Source of the DNA: G965207125 sp965207125
GTDB lineage: Bacteria; Pseudomonadota; Alphaproteobacteria; Puniceispirillales; UBA1172
Reading direction: 5' to 3'
NCBI GenBank assembly: GCA_965207125.1
Contig: OZ242263.1
Location: 992,001-1,056,000, forward strand
DNA length: 64,000 bases
Position 1 is the stretch's first letter, and each line of letters starts with the position of its first letter. Below, one piece after another: positions 26,444-34,253 of this stretch. Both the position numbers and the translations under genes were made by a program. Below the pieces are notes generated by a model. It had not been told where the DNA came from and did not search any database. It saw nothing but the letters and a program-made list of their open reading frames with translations.

Positions 26444-27976
26444 ATGTCCCAGACCTTGCCACCGAATATCGTTCTGATTATGGCAGACCAGCTGGCACCG
26501 CATTTTACTGGTGCTTATGGGCATGAGTTAGTCAAAACGCCGCATATGGACGCGCTGGCGGCAAAAGGTGCGTGTTTTGACGCTGCATATTGTAACGCTC
26601 CGCTTTGTGCGCCCTCTCGTTTTAGTTTTATGGCAGGTCAGTTAATCACACGAATCGCCGCCTACGACAACGCAAGCGAGTTTCCCTCATCAGTGCCGAC
26701 TTTCGCGCATTATCTGCGCCAGATGGGATATCGTACTTGTCTTTCGGGCAAGATGCACTTTGTCGGGCCTGATCAACTGCACGGATTCGAGGAGCGCATT
26801 ACCACCGACATCTATCCGTCAGATTTTGCGTGGACGCCTGATTGGGAATTGCCTGATGAGCGCATCGATAAATGGTATCACAATATGGATTCGGTGCGCG
26901 AGGCTGGGGTCGCGATGTCGACATTTCAGATAGAATATGATGAGGAAGTCGCATTTTTCGCCCGCCGCAAATTGCTCGAATACGCAGCCGACAAGACCAC
27001 ACCTTTTTGTCTAGTGGCGAGTTTTATCCATCCGCATGATCCTTATGTGGCCCGTCCTGAATGGTGGAATCTTTACGATCACGCGGCAATTGATCTGCCG
27101 GCTTTTACTTTAGCACCCGATGAACAAGACAGTTTCTCACGCCGCCTGATGGACGGTATAGAGGCATCGACAATCATCGCTAGCACTGATGAGGTGCGCA
27201 ACGCACGCCATGCCTATTACGCTAACACGTCATATTTCGACAGCAAAGTCGGCGAGATCATCCGCGCGCTTACCGAGGCGGGACAAATAGATAATACGGT
27301 CATCATCGTCACCGCCGACCACGGCGATATGCTGGGCGAGCGTGGGCTTTGGTATAAGATGAATTTCTTTGAGCACTCAGCCAGAGTGCCTTTGATTATC
27401 GCCGGTAACGGGGTCGCAAAAACGCGCCCTCAAAGCCCGGTTTCTCTGGTTGATATTTTACCAACCATGCTCTCTATCGCCGCGCTGGCCGGAGACACCC
27501 CCCCGCCTTTAGGACAGCCGATCGATGGGCGTTCGCTGTGGGACATGGTGACAGGCGGCGATGATGATGACGGCGCGGCGTTTGGCGAATATTGTGCCGA
27601 GATGACTGCCGATCCGGTGCTCATGATCAGGAGAGGCCAATATAAATATATCCATTGCGATAGCGACCCGCCTATGCTGTTCGATCTGACAGCAGACCCC
27701 GCTGAGCGTGACAATCTCGCATCAAATCCGGCCTATGCCGAAATCGCTACCGATTTCGCTGCCGAAGTTGAGGCTAAATGGGATCAGAAAGCAATCAGGC
27801 AGGACGTGATCGCTAAGCAGAAACAGAGGCAGGCGATTTATACAGCGATGCAACACGGCGCGCTTACCCCATGGGATTTCAACCCGCCTCGAGACGCCGC
27901 CGAGGAATATGTCCGCAACCACCAGGATTGGACAGTCGCGGCGGCAAAAACCCGTTTTCCACCTTGGCAAGGATAA
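26444..27976 (+). CDS. betC: Choline sulfatase
   Basis: About 510 residues of the type I sulfatase family. The formylglycine site is CAPSR in NAPLCAPSRFSFMAGQL. Metal-binding residues appear in LIMADQL at the N-terminus and TADHGDMLGERGLWYK. Long stretches such as SGKMHFVGPDQLHGFEER, TTDIYPSDFAWTPDW and DKWYHNMDSV are those of BetC proteins, which hydrolyse choline-O-sulfate to choline and sulfate in the cytoplasm. The ATG at 26444 follows AAGGA and matches the family start; the longer open frame to 26375 is rejected. The divergent aldehyde dehydrogenase would act two steps later on the route to glycine betaine. Confidence 0.9.
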   Translation: MSQTLPPNIVLIMADQLAPHFTGAYGHELVKTPHMDALAAKGACFDAAYCNAPLCAPSRFSFMAGQLITRIAAYDNASEFPSSVPTFAHYLRQMGYRTCLSGKMHFVGPDQLHGFEERITTDIYPSDFAWTPDWELPDERIDKWYHNMDSVREAGVAMSTFQIEYDEEVAFFARRKLLEYAADKTTPFCLVASFIHPHDPYVARPEWWNLYDHAAIDLPAFTLAPDEQDSFSRRLMDGIEASTIIASTDEVRNARHAYYANTSYFDSKVGEIIRALTEAGQIDNTVIIVTADHGDMLGERGLWYKMNFFEHSARVPLIIAGNGVAKTRPQSPVSLVDILPTMLSIAALAGDTPPPLGQPIDGRSLWDMVTGGDDDDGAAFGEYCAEMTADPVLMIRRGQYKYIHCDSDPPMLFDLTADPAERDNLASNPAYAEIATDFAAEVEAKWDQKAIRQDVIAKQKQRQAIYTAMQHGALTPWDFNPPRDAAEEYVRNHQDWTVAAAKTRFPPWQG

Positions 27977-27983
27977 TGATGCG

Positions 27984-29024
27984 ATGCAGCAGTCGCATTC
28001 GAAACTGGATTATCAAGGCCAGCGGCTAAACATCACCGCGACTGAGGCTATCGAGGCAATGATGGTGATTTTCACGGCGCTTGGCTGTGAAGAGGATATC
28101 GCTGAAAGCACGGCCCTGCATCTTGCCGATTCTAGCTTATGCGGCGTTGAATCGCATGGGGTGATGCGATGCCTGCAATACGCTGAGCAATTCAAATCCG
28201 GGTATCTTGATGCCAAAGCACGTCCGCGCCTGATGGTTGATGACAGAGGTCATTCAGTGGTTGATGGAATGGGTGGAATTGGGATTCCAGCGATGAACAT
28301 GGCATATGATCAGTTGACCAACGACGCCATCGACAAATCGATAGCGATGATGGCGGTCAAAAATGTTGGGCACACTGGACGTCATGGTGCGTATGCTGAT
28401 CGCGCAGCCGAAGCAGGGGTAATGACGTTTCTTATCGGTGGCGGTAACCGCGCGGAGTGGAGGCAAGTCGCGCCTCATGGAGGGGCGAAGGCGAAGTTAC
28501 CCACCAATCCGTATTGTATTGGCTTTCCTGGCGGCCAGCATGGAGCCGTAGTGATCGATTTAGCCACCTCAAAAATTGCTGGCGGCTGGATTTACGCTGC
28601 TAGCAACGCTGGGGCAAAACTGCCCAAGGATTGCGTGATTGATCGAGACGGCAAGGCGACTGTAGATCCTGAAGATTATTTTGCTGGCGGGGCGATTTTG
28701 CCTAGCGGAGGCGCCAAAGGATACGCTTTAGGGCTGATGGCGGAATTAGTGGCGGACGCGCTGCTTGGCCCTGTGGACACCGAATGCAATTGGCTACTGA
28801 TTGCCATCGATACCCGCCGCTATCGCGGGGCGGATGAAATTAAGCGGATGAGCGAGGTCGTGCTGGCGGATATGCGTGATTGCCCTCCTGCACCGGGTTT
28901 TAGCCGCGTTGAGATCCCCGGCGAGCGCGAACGTGACCACCGCGAGCGATCAAATGGCAAAATCGCGATTCCCACCGAGACTTGGCGTGACATCACCGAA
29001 CTTGCGGCGAAGCTTGAAAATTAA
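27984..29024 (+). CDS. Ldh2-family NAD(P)-dependent 2-hydroxyacid/ureidoglycolate-type dehydrogenase
   Basis: About 346 residues from the ATG at 27984, seven bases after the sulfatase stop. It belongs to the malate/L-lactate/ureidoglycolate dehydrogenase family, which has an unusual NAD-binding fold. Family motifs are GVESHGVMRC, NVGHTGRHGAYADRAAEAG, TNPYCIGFPG and GGAKGYALGLMAELV. The substrate could be a 2-hydroxy acid, a cyclic imine such as delta-1-piperideine-2-carboxylate, or ureidoglycolate. Co-transcription with choline sulfatase is likely but the metabolic link is unclear. Its stop overlaps that of the convergent ATPase gene. Confidence 0.82.
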   Translation: MQQSHSKLDYQGQRLNITATEAIEAMMVIFTALGCEEDIAESTALHLADSSLCGVESHGVMRCLQYAEQFKSGYLDAKARPRLMVDDRGHSVVDGMGGIGIPAMNMAYDQLTNDAIDKSIAMMAVKNVGHTGRHGAYADRAAEAGVMTFLIGGGNRAEWRQVAPHGGAKAKLPTNPYCIGFPGGQHGAVVIDLATSKIAGGWIYAASNAGAKLPKDCVIDRDGKATVDPEDYFAGGAILPSGGAKGYALGLMAELVADALLGPVDTECNWLLIAIDTRRYRGADEIKRMSEVVLADMRDCPPAPGFSRVEIPGERERDHRERSNGKIAIPTETWRDITELAAKLEN

Positions 29025-29791
29025 TGCTCTAGAATCTGTGACAGGAACAACTTGGTTCGGTCTGATTGGGGAGAATGAAAAAAGGCTTCGGGTTCGTTCT
29101 GTTCGACGATCTGTCCCTCATCCATAAAAATCACGCGATTGGCGACCTTGCGGGCAAACCCCATCTCGTGAGTAACACAAACCATGGTCATGCCGTCTTC
29201 GGCAAGGGACACCATCGTATCGAGCACTTCTTTGATCATTTCGGGATCAAGAGCTGAGGTTGGTTCATCGAACAGCATCAATCTAGGGCGCATGCATAAA
29301 GCACGAGCGATGGCGACCCGTTGCTGTTGTCCACCTGAGAGCTGTCCTGGATATTTATGAGCTTGTTCAGGAATTTTAACCCGCTCAAGAAAATGCATCG
29401 CGATATCATCGGCTTCAGATTTGGGCATTTTGCGCACCCAGATCGGTGCGAGCGTGCAGTTTTCCATAATCGTCAAATGTGGAAACAGATTAAAATGTTG
29501 AAAGACCATCCCAACTTCACGGCGGATTTCTTCTATACGCTTAACATCGTTATCAAGCAAAATTCCAAGCACTTTGATCTCGCCACTTTGGTGTTCTTCT
29601 AGCCTGTTGAGACATCTGATCAAGGTTGATTTTCCAGATCCTGACGGGCCGCAGATAATGATTCTCTCGCCTTTATCGACTCTAAGATTGATATCGCGCA
29701 ACACATGAAAAGTGCTGAACCATTTATTGACCTCGATCATCGACACCACGGCTTTATCACTGACATCTATCGGTTTTTTTTCTGTTGCCAT
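29021..29791 (-). CDS. aapP: General L-amino acid ABC transporter ATPase
   Basis: A 256-residue ABC ATPase of the polar amino acid family with Walker A GPSGSGKST, signature LSGGQQQRVAIARAL and Walker B LMLFDEPTSALDPE. It is the last gene of aapJ-aapQ-aapM-aapP, in the usual order for alphaproteobacteria. It powers import of a broad range of L-amino acids through the AapQM channel. The related BztD name would serve equally. Confidence 0.93.
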   Translation of the reverse strand: MATEKKPIDVSDKAVVSMIEVNKWFSTFHVLRDINLRVDKGERIIICGPSGSGKSTLIRCLNRLEEHQSGEIKVLGILLDNDVKRIEEIRREVGMVFQHFNLFPHLTIMENCTLAPIWVRKMPKSEADDIAMHFLERVKIPEQAHKYPGQLSGGQQQRVAIARALCMRPRLMLFDEPTSALDPEMIKEVLDTMVSLAEDGMTMVCVTHEMGFARKVANRVIFMDEGQIVEQNEPEAFFHSPQSDRTKLFLSQILEH

Positions 29792-29815
29792 AAATTTTCT
29801 CCTAATTTTGCACGC

Positions 29816-31201
29816 TTAGTGCGTTCGTCCGCGCGCTAATTTGCGCTCCATATACATTGAGTATCGAGACATACCGAAACAAAAAAAGAAGAAAATCAAC
29901 GCGATAACGAAATAACCACTAAGCGCTTGTACGGGTGACGCCCACGACGAGTCATTGACGGCGCTTTGCATCGCACCGAGCAAATCGAAAAGCCCAACAA
30001 TCGAAACAAGGGTCGTGTCTTTGAAAAGCCCAATAAAAGTGTTAACGATCCCAGGGATTACATAGGTCAAGGCTTGTGGCAGAATGACCAGCCGCATCGA
30101 TTGCCAGTAAGACAGCCCGATGGCATCCGCGCCCTCGTATTGCCCTTTATCCATGCCCTGCAATCCTCCGCGCACAACTTCAGCCATATAGGCGGCGGAA
30201 AACAGCATAACGCCGATCAGAGCGCGAAGTAGATTGTCGAAATTAACCCCTTCAGGCATAAAGAGCGGTAGCATCACCGAAGCCATAAAAAGAACGGTGA
30301 TCAGAGGAACTCCGCGCCAGAATTCGACAAAAATGGTACAAATCAACCGGGTTACAGGCATCGATGATCGGCGTCCCAGCGCAAGCAAAATCCCAAGCGG
30401 CAACGAAGCAACAATACCGGTGATCGCCACCACTAGCGTGGTTAAAAGCCCTCCCCACTCGCGCGTTTCGGTGTGTTCAAGTCCTACATCTACTCCAATC
30501 ACCGCCAAAAGCATGGCATAAGTCACCAGCACCCAACCGGCTGCCGAGAAAAATTTTGTCAAATCCTTGAAAGTCTTGCCAAAAATCCCTTTGTCGCCCA
30601 TTCGCGCCAAAGTAATCAGCCCTAGCGCAAGCAATATATAGACAATGACCTGATTATAATTAACATCAAATCCGCCACCGCTCAGCAAGAACAATGCAAA
30701 AACTGGATAAATCGTCAGCATCAGAATACCGACATGCCCACGTTTTGGGAATCTTTCGAACAGCGCATAGCCAAGCCCGATCAATCCGACCAATCCGACC
30801 AGATTAACGCGCCATAACTCCGTTGAGGGATAAGCGCCATAAAAGAGAAATTTGCTTTTGGCTATCACAAAAGGCCAGCACGCACCATGCCAGTCATTGG
30901 GCAAACTGCCGCCTTGCTCAATGGTCAGGCAAACCGTGCGCTTGTTTACATCCGGGTCAGACCAGACCGCAGAAAACAAAGTAAAATCGAGCACACCCCA
31001 AAGCTGCGTTACGCCTACATAAAACAGAGACAATGAAAAAAGCACCATGAAAACAGAACGTATCGCGGAGACCAGTGAGCTAAAGTCGATCATGCCCAAC
31101 AGTAAATTATGATAAATCCAGCCAGTCACACCGACTTCAGAAGGTGGGGGCGGCTGTGGTGGTAAGTTCTCCGAACGCACAAAAGCGACTTGCTTATCCA
31201 T
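29816..31201 (-). CDS. aapM: General L-amino acid ABC transporter permease
   Basis: A 461-residue permease, longer than typical amino acid permeases because of an N-terminal extension with extra membrane segments, as known for AapM/BztC. The C-terminal channel domain has AYMAEVVRGGLQGMDKGQYE and the IVNTFIGLFKDTTLVSIVGL stretch typical of the HisMQ family. The ATG at 31201 overlaps the aapQ stop by one base (TAATG), implying coupled translation. Confidence 0.93.
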   Translation of the reverse strand: MDKQVAFVRSENLPPQPPPPSEVGVTGWIYHNLLLGMIDFSSLVSAIRSVFMVLFSLSLFYVGVTQLWGVLDFTLFSAVWSDPDVNKRTVCLTIEQGGSLPNDWHGACWPFVIAKSKFLFYGAYPSTELWRVNLVGLVGLIGLGYALFERFPKRGHVGILMLTIYPVFALFLLSGGGFDVNYNQVIVYILLALGLITLARMGDKGIFGKTFKDLTKFFSAAGWVLVTYAMLLAVIGVDVGLEHTETREWGGLLTTLVVAITGIVASLPLGILLALGRRSSMPVTRLICTIFVEFWRGVPLITVLFMASVMLPLFMPEGVNFDNLLRALIGVMLFSAAYMAEVVRGGLQGMDKGQYEGADAIGLSYWQSMRLVILPQALTYVIPGIVNTFIGLFKDTTLVSIVGLFDLLGAMQSAVNDSSWASPVQALSGYFVIALIFFFFCFGMSRYSMYMERKLARGRTH

Positions 31202-32427
31202 TATCGTTCCACCAATTTGACTTTGGCGTTAAACCAATTCATGAAAATCGCCGTGAGGATTGAAAAAGTCAGATAGACAGCCATCATCATCAGAATCATT
31301 TCTATTTCTCTGCCAACTTGGCTCATCGCGGTACCGGCGAAAATAGAAACGAGTTCAGGATAAGCGATCGCAACCGCCAATGATGAGTTCTTGGTCAGAT
31401 TAAGATATTGCGAGGTTAAAGGCGGAATAATCACCCGCATCGCTTGTGGAATTACCACCAGCCGCAGAGTAAGCTGGGGGCGCAATCCTAAAGCGGATGA
31501 AGCTTCGGTCTGTCCTTTACTCACCGCAAGAATCCCCGAACGGACATTCTCAGCGATAAACGCCGCGGTATAAAGCGACAGAGCCAGCCAGACCGCTAGC
31601 ATTTCAGGGATTAGCGCCATACCGGTGCCATCCTGATAGCCACGCGATAAAATCGAACCAGTGTTGTTAAATTGCGGGACATTCCAGTGGAGTGGATTAC
31701 CCGTGACTGCCAAGGTAATAACTGGCAAGCCAATAATCAGCCCCAAAGATGCCCAAAAAACAGGGAAAGCCTGCCCAGTTTTCATCTGCCTCACCGCCGC
31801 CCAGCGTTTCATGAAAACCACCATGATAATCGCCACCACTAGCGCGATTACGCTCAAACCGAACCCATCCATCGGTACGGGGGCCGGCAAATAAAGTCCG
31901 GTAATATTGATTCCCACGAATTCGGGAATTAAATCTATTTTGTCCTGCCTGCCAGGCAAAGATCGAAGCACGGCGAAGTACCAGAAAAAAAGCTGCAAAA
32001 GTATCGGGATATTGCGCAATAATTCGACATAGACCGTGGAGAAAGCACGCAAGATGACATTTTCCGAAAGGCGCATGACTCCCATGGTAAAACCGATAAT
32101 TGTCGCAACCACAACCCCAAGCACCGCCACTAGAAAAGTGTTGACGATGCCGATCAGATACACATCAAAATAGGTGGATGAGTTGACATCAAAAGAAAAC
32201 AAATAGGTGCCGAGAGTGCGGTTAATCTCGAAGCCAGCGATTTGCGTAAGGAATCCAAAGCCGAGGGATTTTCCTTGTGCGGTGATATTAGCGACGGCGT
32301 TTCCGGCTAGCCACCACCCACCAAGGACAATGGCGGCAATAAGTGAAATCTGAGCGATGACGCTACGAATCCGAGCATCATAAATCCAGTCTATCACCCG
32401 CGTGGCCTGTTTGGTCTCTTTAACCAT
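31201..32427 (-). CDS. aapQ: General L-amino acid ABC transporter permease
   Basis: A 408-residue permease with the long N-terminal region of the AapQ/BztB type. The family loop reads TAAFIAENVRSGILAVSKGQ followed by EASSALGL, and the segment YLNLTKNSSLAVAIAYPELV is characteristic. It pairs with AapM to form the channel. A 92-base gap with a stem-loop separates it from aapJ, while the downstream junction overlaps. Confidence 0.93.
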   Translation of the reverse strand: MVKETKQATRVIDWIYDARIRSVIAQISLIAAIVLGGWWLAGNAVANITAQGKSLGFGFLTQIAGFEINRTLGTYLFSFDVNSSTYFDVYLIGIVNTFLVAVLGVVVATIIGFTMGVMRLSENVILRAFSTVYVELLRNIPILLQLFFWYFAVLRSLPGRQDKIDLIPEFVGINITGLYLPAPVPMDGFGLSVIALVVAIIMVVFMKRWAAVRQMKTGQAFPVFWASLGLIIGLPVITLAVTGNPLHWNVPQFNNTGSILSRGYQDGTGMALIPEMLAVWLALSLYTAAFIAENVRSGILAVSKGQTEASSALGLRPQLTLRLVVIPQAMRVIIPPLTSQYLNLTKNSSLAVAIAYPELVSIFAGTAMSQVGREIEMILMMMAVYLTFSILTAIFMNWFNAKVKLVER

Positions 32428-32450
32428 ACGTCCGCCTTAAGGGGCCCGTC

Positions 32451-32498
32451 AGATCATCCAGTGAGCAGGTCACGCAGGACACCGTCACCAGATGATCT
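32451..32498 (-). promoter_or_regulatory. Stem-loop between aapJ and aapQ
   Basis: Perfect 8-base arms AGATCATC (32451-32458) and GATGATCT (32491-32498) lie in the aapJ-aapQ gap. Flanking GGGG and CCCC runs (32441 and 32511) could extend the fold. Folded RNA after a binding-protein gene often stabilises the upstream message or partly terminates, raising binding protein over permease. There is no strong U-run, so mRNA stabilisation is more likely than termination. Confidence 0.45.
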
Positions 32499-32519
32499 TC
32501 CGTGTTTTATCCCCTCAGG

Positions 32520-33536
32520 TTAGCGAATCGGTGCCGCATATAGGATGCCGCCGTCCGTCCACAGAGCGTTGACGCCGCGTGCAAGCCTGAGTGGCGTGTT
32601 TGGTCCGACGTGGGCTTCATAGCTTTCGCCATAATTACCGACCGCCAGAATCGCGTTAAGGGCCCAGTCATTGGATAACCCCATCTCCTCGCCAAAATTA
32701 CCTTCAGCACCGAGAAGCCGCTTGATTGAAGGGTTATCGGATGAACCCATCATCTGCTTGGCGTTATCTTTGGTGACGCCGAGTTCTTCAGCGTTGATCA
32801 ACGCATTAAGAGTCCAACGGACAATATTGAACCACTGATCGTCACCTTGGCGAACCACTGGTCCCAAAGGCTCTTTTGAGATGATCTCAGGTAGAACGTA
32901 ATGCGCGTTAGGGTTGGTCAATTTGCCCCGCTGAGCGGCCAGCCCTGAACGGTCCGTGGTATAAACGTCGCAACGTCCAGCGTCATAAGCCGCCACGACC
33001 TCATCTGCTTTTTCAAAGGCCACAAGGTTAAAATCCATGTTGTTGGTGCGGAAAAAGTCGGTGATATTGAGTTCGGTTGTTGTGCCGGTGTTGGTGCAGA
33101 CATTAGCACCCGAAAGTTCGAGCGCTGAGGTTACGCCAAGCGCAAGCGGTATCATCATCCCTTGCCCGTCGTAGTAATTAACGCCAGCGAAATTCAGACC
33201 CAGCTGGGTGTCGCGTGTCATTGTCCAAGTACTGTTACGCGACAAGACGTCAATCTCATTCGAGGACAAAGCGGTAAAACGCTGTTTTGACGAAAGCGGT
33301 GAAAACCTGACCTTATCGCCATCACCGAAAATGGCAGCAGCAATAGCACGACATAGATCAACGTCTATTCCGGTCCAGTTTCCGTCATCATCGGCGGTGG
33401 AAAAGCCGGGTAAACCCTGACTAACACCGCATTGCACGAAGCCTTTGGCCTTCACGTCATCAAGCGTGGCGGCTGAAGCGAGTGTGGCAAATGCCATCGC
33501 GATAAGGCTGATGGCAAACACATATATGGATTTCAT
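32520..33536 (-). CDS. aapJ: General L-amino acid ABC transporter substrate-binding protein
   Basis: About 338 residues from the ATG at 33536, giving a clean signal peptide (MKSIYVFAISLIAMAFATLA, cleavage near ASA) and preceded by TTAGGAG. Family features are VKAKGFVQCGVSQGLPGFS and GIDVDLCRAIAAAIFGD at the N-terminus and RDTQLGLNFAGVNYYDGQG. It binds L-amino acids in the periplasm and delivers them to AapQM. The frame is open to 33581 but the extension lacks a ribosome site and would bury the signal peptide. Confidence 0.93.
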   Translation of the reverse strand: MKSIYVFAISLIAMAFATLASAATLDDVKAKGFVQCGVSQGLPGFSTADDDGNWTGIDVDLCRAIAAAIFGDGDKVRFSPLSSKQRFTALSSNEIDVLSRNSTWTMTRDTQLGLNFAGVNYYDGQGMMIPLALGVTSALELSGANVCTNTGTTTELNITDFFRTNNMDFNLVAFEKADEVVAAYDAGRCDVYTTDRSGLAAQRGKLTNPNAHYVLPEIISKEPLGPVVRQGDDQWFNIVRWTLNALINAEELGVTKDNAKQMMGSSDNPSIKRLLGAEGNFGEEMGLSNDWALNAILAVGNYGESYEAHVGPNTPLRLARGVNALWTDGGILYAAPIR

Positions 33537-33640
33537 TGTAACTCTCCTAAGAATTATCTTTCTGATTAAAAGTGAACACAACAGTAAATAGTAACAAGAA
33601 GTTTTTCAAATACTTTTTTGATAATACCTAATATTTGTCG

Positions 33641-33656
33641 GTTATTGGCCGATAAC
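33641..33656. promoter_or_regulatory. Palindrome between aapJ and the DUF4396 gene
   Basis: GTTATTGGCCGATAAC is palindromic except for one mismatched pair. It is centred about 110 bases upstream of aapJ and 105 bases upstream of the divergent membrane protein gene, in AT-rich sequence. This is a candidate operator for either or both genes; the regulator is unknown. Confidence 0.4.
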
Positions 33657-33754
33657 ATATCAAAAAGACTCAAGCCGGCATAACGCCACACGGTTAAAAC
33701 TTCACGGTTTAAATCTGCGGGGACAATCACTATATTCCAACATGGAGGGAAAAC

Positions 33755-34201
33755 ATGACACGAATTAAAGCCATATTGGCACTCGATTGGAGATGCTTGA
33801 CCACATGGAGTCGCGCAAGCGCCAACACTTTTTGGTGCTTGGTTGGTTGTGCAATTGGCGATCTCGGCACGATTGGCTTTTTTCAGTTCACCAAAATCCT
33901 CTGGCCAACCGCCGCAATTATGATTCTTGCTATGATCAACGGCATTATTACCTCAATCACGCTTGAGACATTTATTCTAACACGCCAGATGCCATTCAAT
34001 CTCGCGTTCAGAACGGCGGTCGGTATGTCTCTGATATCAATGATCGCGATGGAATTGGCGATGAACCTCGTGGATATTGCCCTCACTGGGGGAGCGAAGT
34101 TGACCTTATGGGTGATTCCCGTGATGTTAGTAGCAGGGTTCATAACACCATTGCCTTATAATTACTGGCGTCTAAAAGCGCTTGGACGTGCATGTCATTA
34201 A
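33755..34201 (+). CDS. DUF4396-family membrane protein
   Basis: A 148-residue protein with about four hydrophobic segments. The stretches WSRASANTFWCLVGCAIGD, MINGIITSITLET and SMIAMELAMNLVDIALTGG match my recollection of the DUF4396 family, a domain of unknown function. GAGGG lies just before the ATG. It stands between the divergent aapJ and the downstream dimethylglycine dehydrogenase-like operon, whose promoter overlaps its 3' end. Confidence 0.7.
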   Translation: MTRIKAILALDWRCLTTWSRASANTFWCLVGCAIGDLGTIGFFQFTKILWPTAAIMILAMINGIITSITLETFILTRQMPFNLAFRTAVGMSLISMIAMELAMNLVDIALTGGAKLTLWVIPVMLVAGFITPLPYNYWRLKALGRACH

Positions 34202-34239
34202 CGCGTATAATTGTGTATGCTATGAGGTGACACAATTAT
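34182..34239 (+). promoter_or_regulatory. Strong sigma70-type promoter overlapped by a perfect inverted repeat
   Basis: A -35 box TTGGAC (34182-34187) and a consensus -10 box TATAAT (34206-34211) are 18 bases apart. Perfect 10-base arms ATAATTGTGT (34207-34216) and ACACAATTAT (34230-34239), separated by 13 bases, begin inside the -10 box and extend past the expected start site. This geometry is typical of a repressor operator. It should control the operon beginning at 34254. The -35 lies in the last codons of the DUF4396 gene. Confidence 0.65.
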
Positions 34240-34253
34240 GATGAGGGGCGGGC

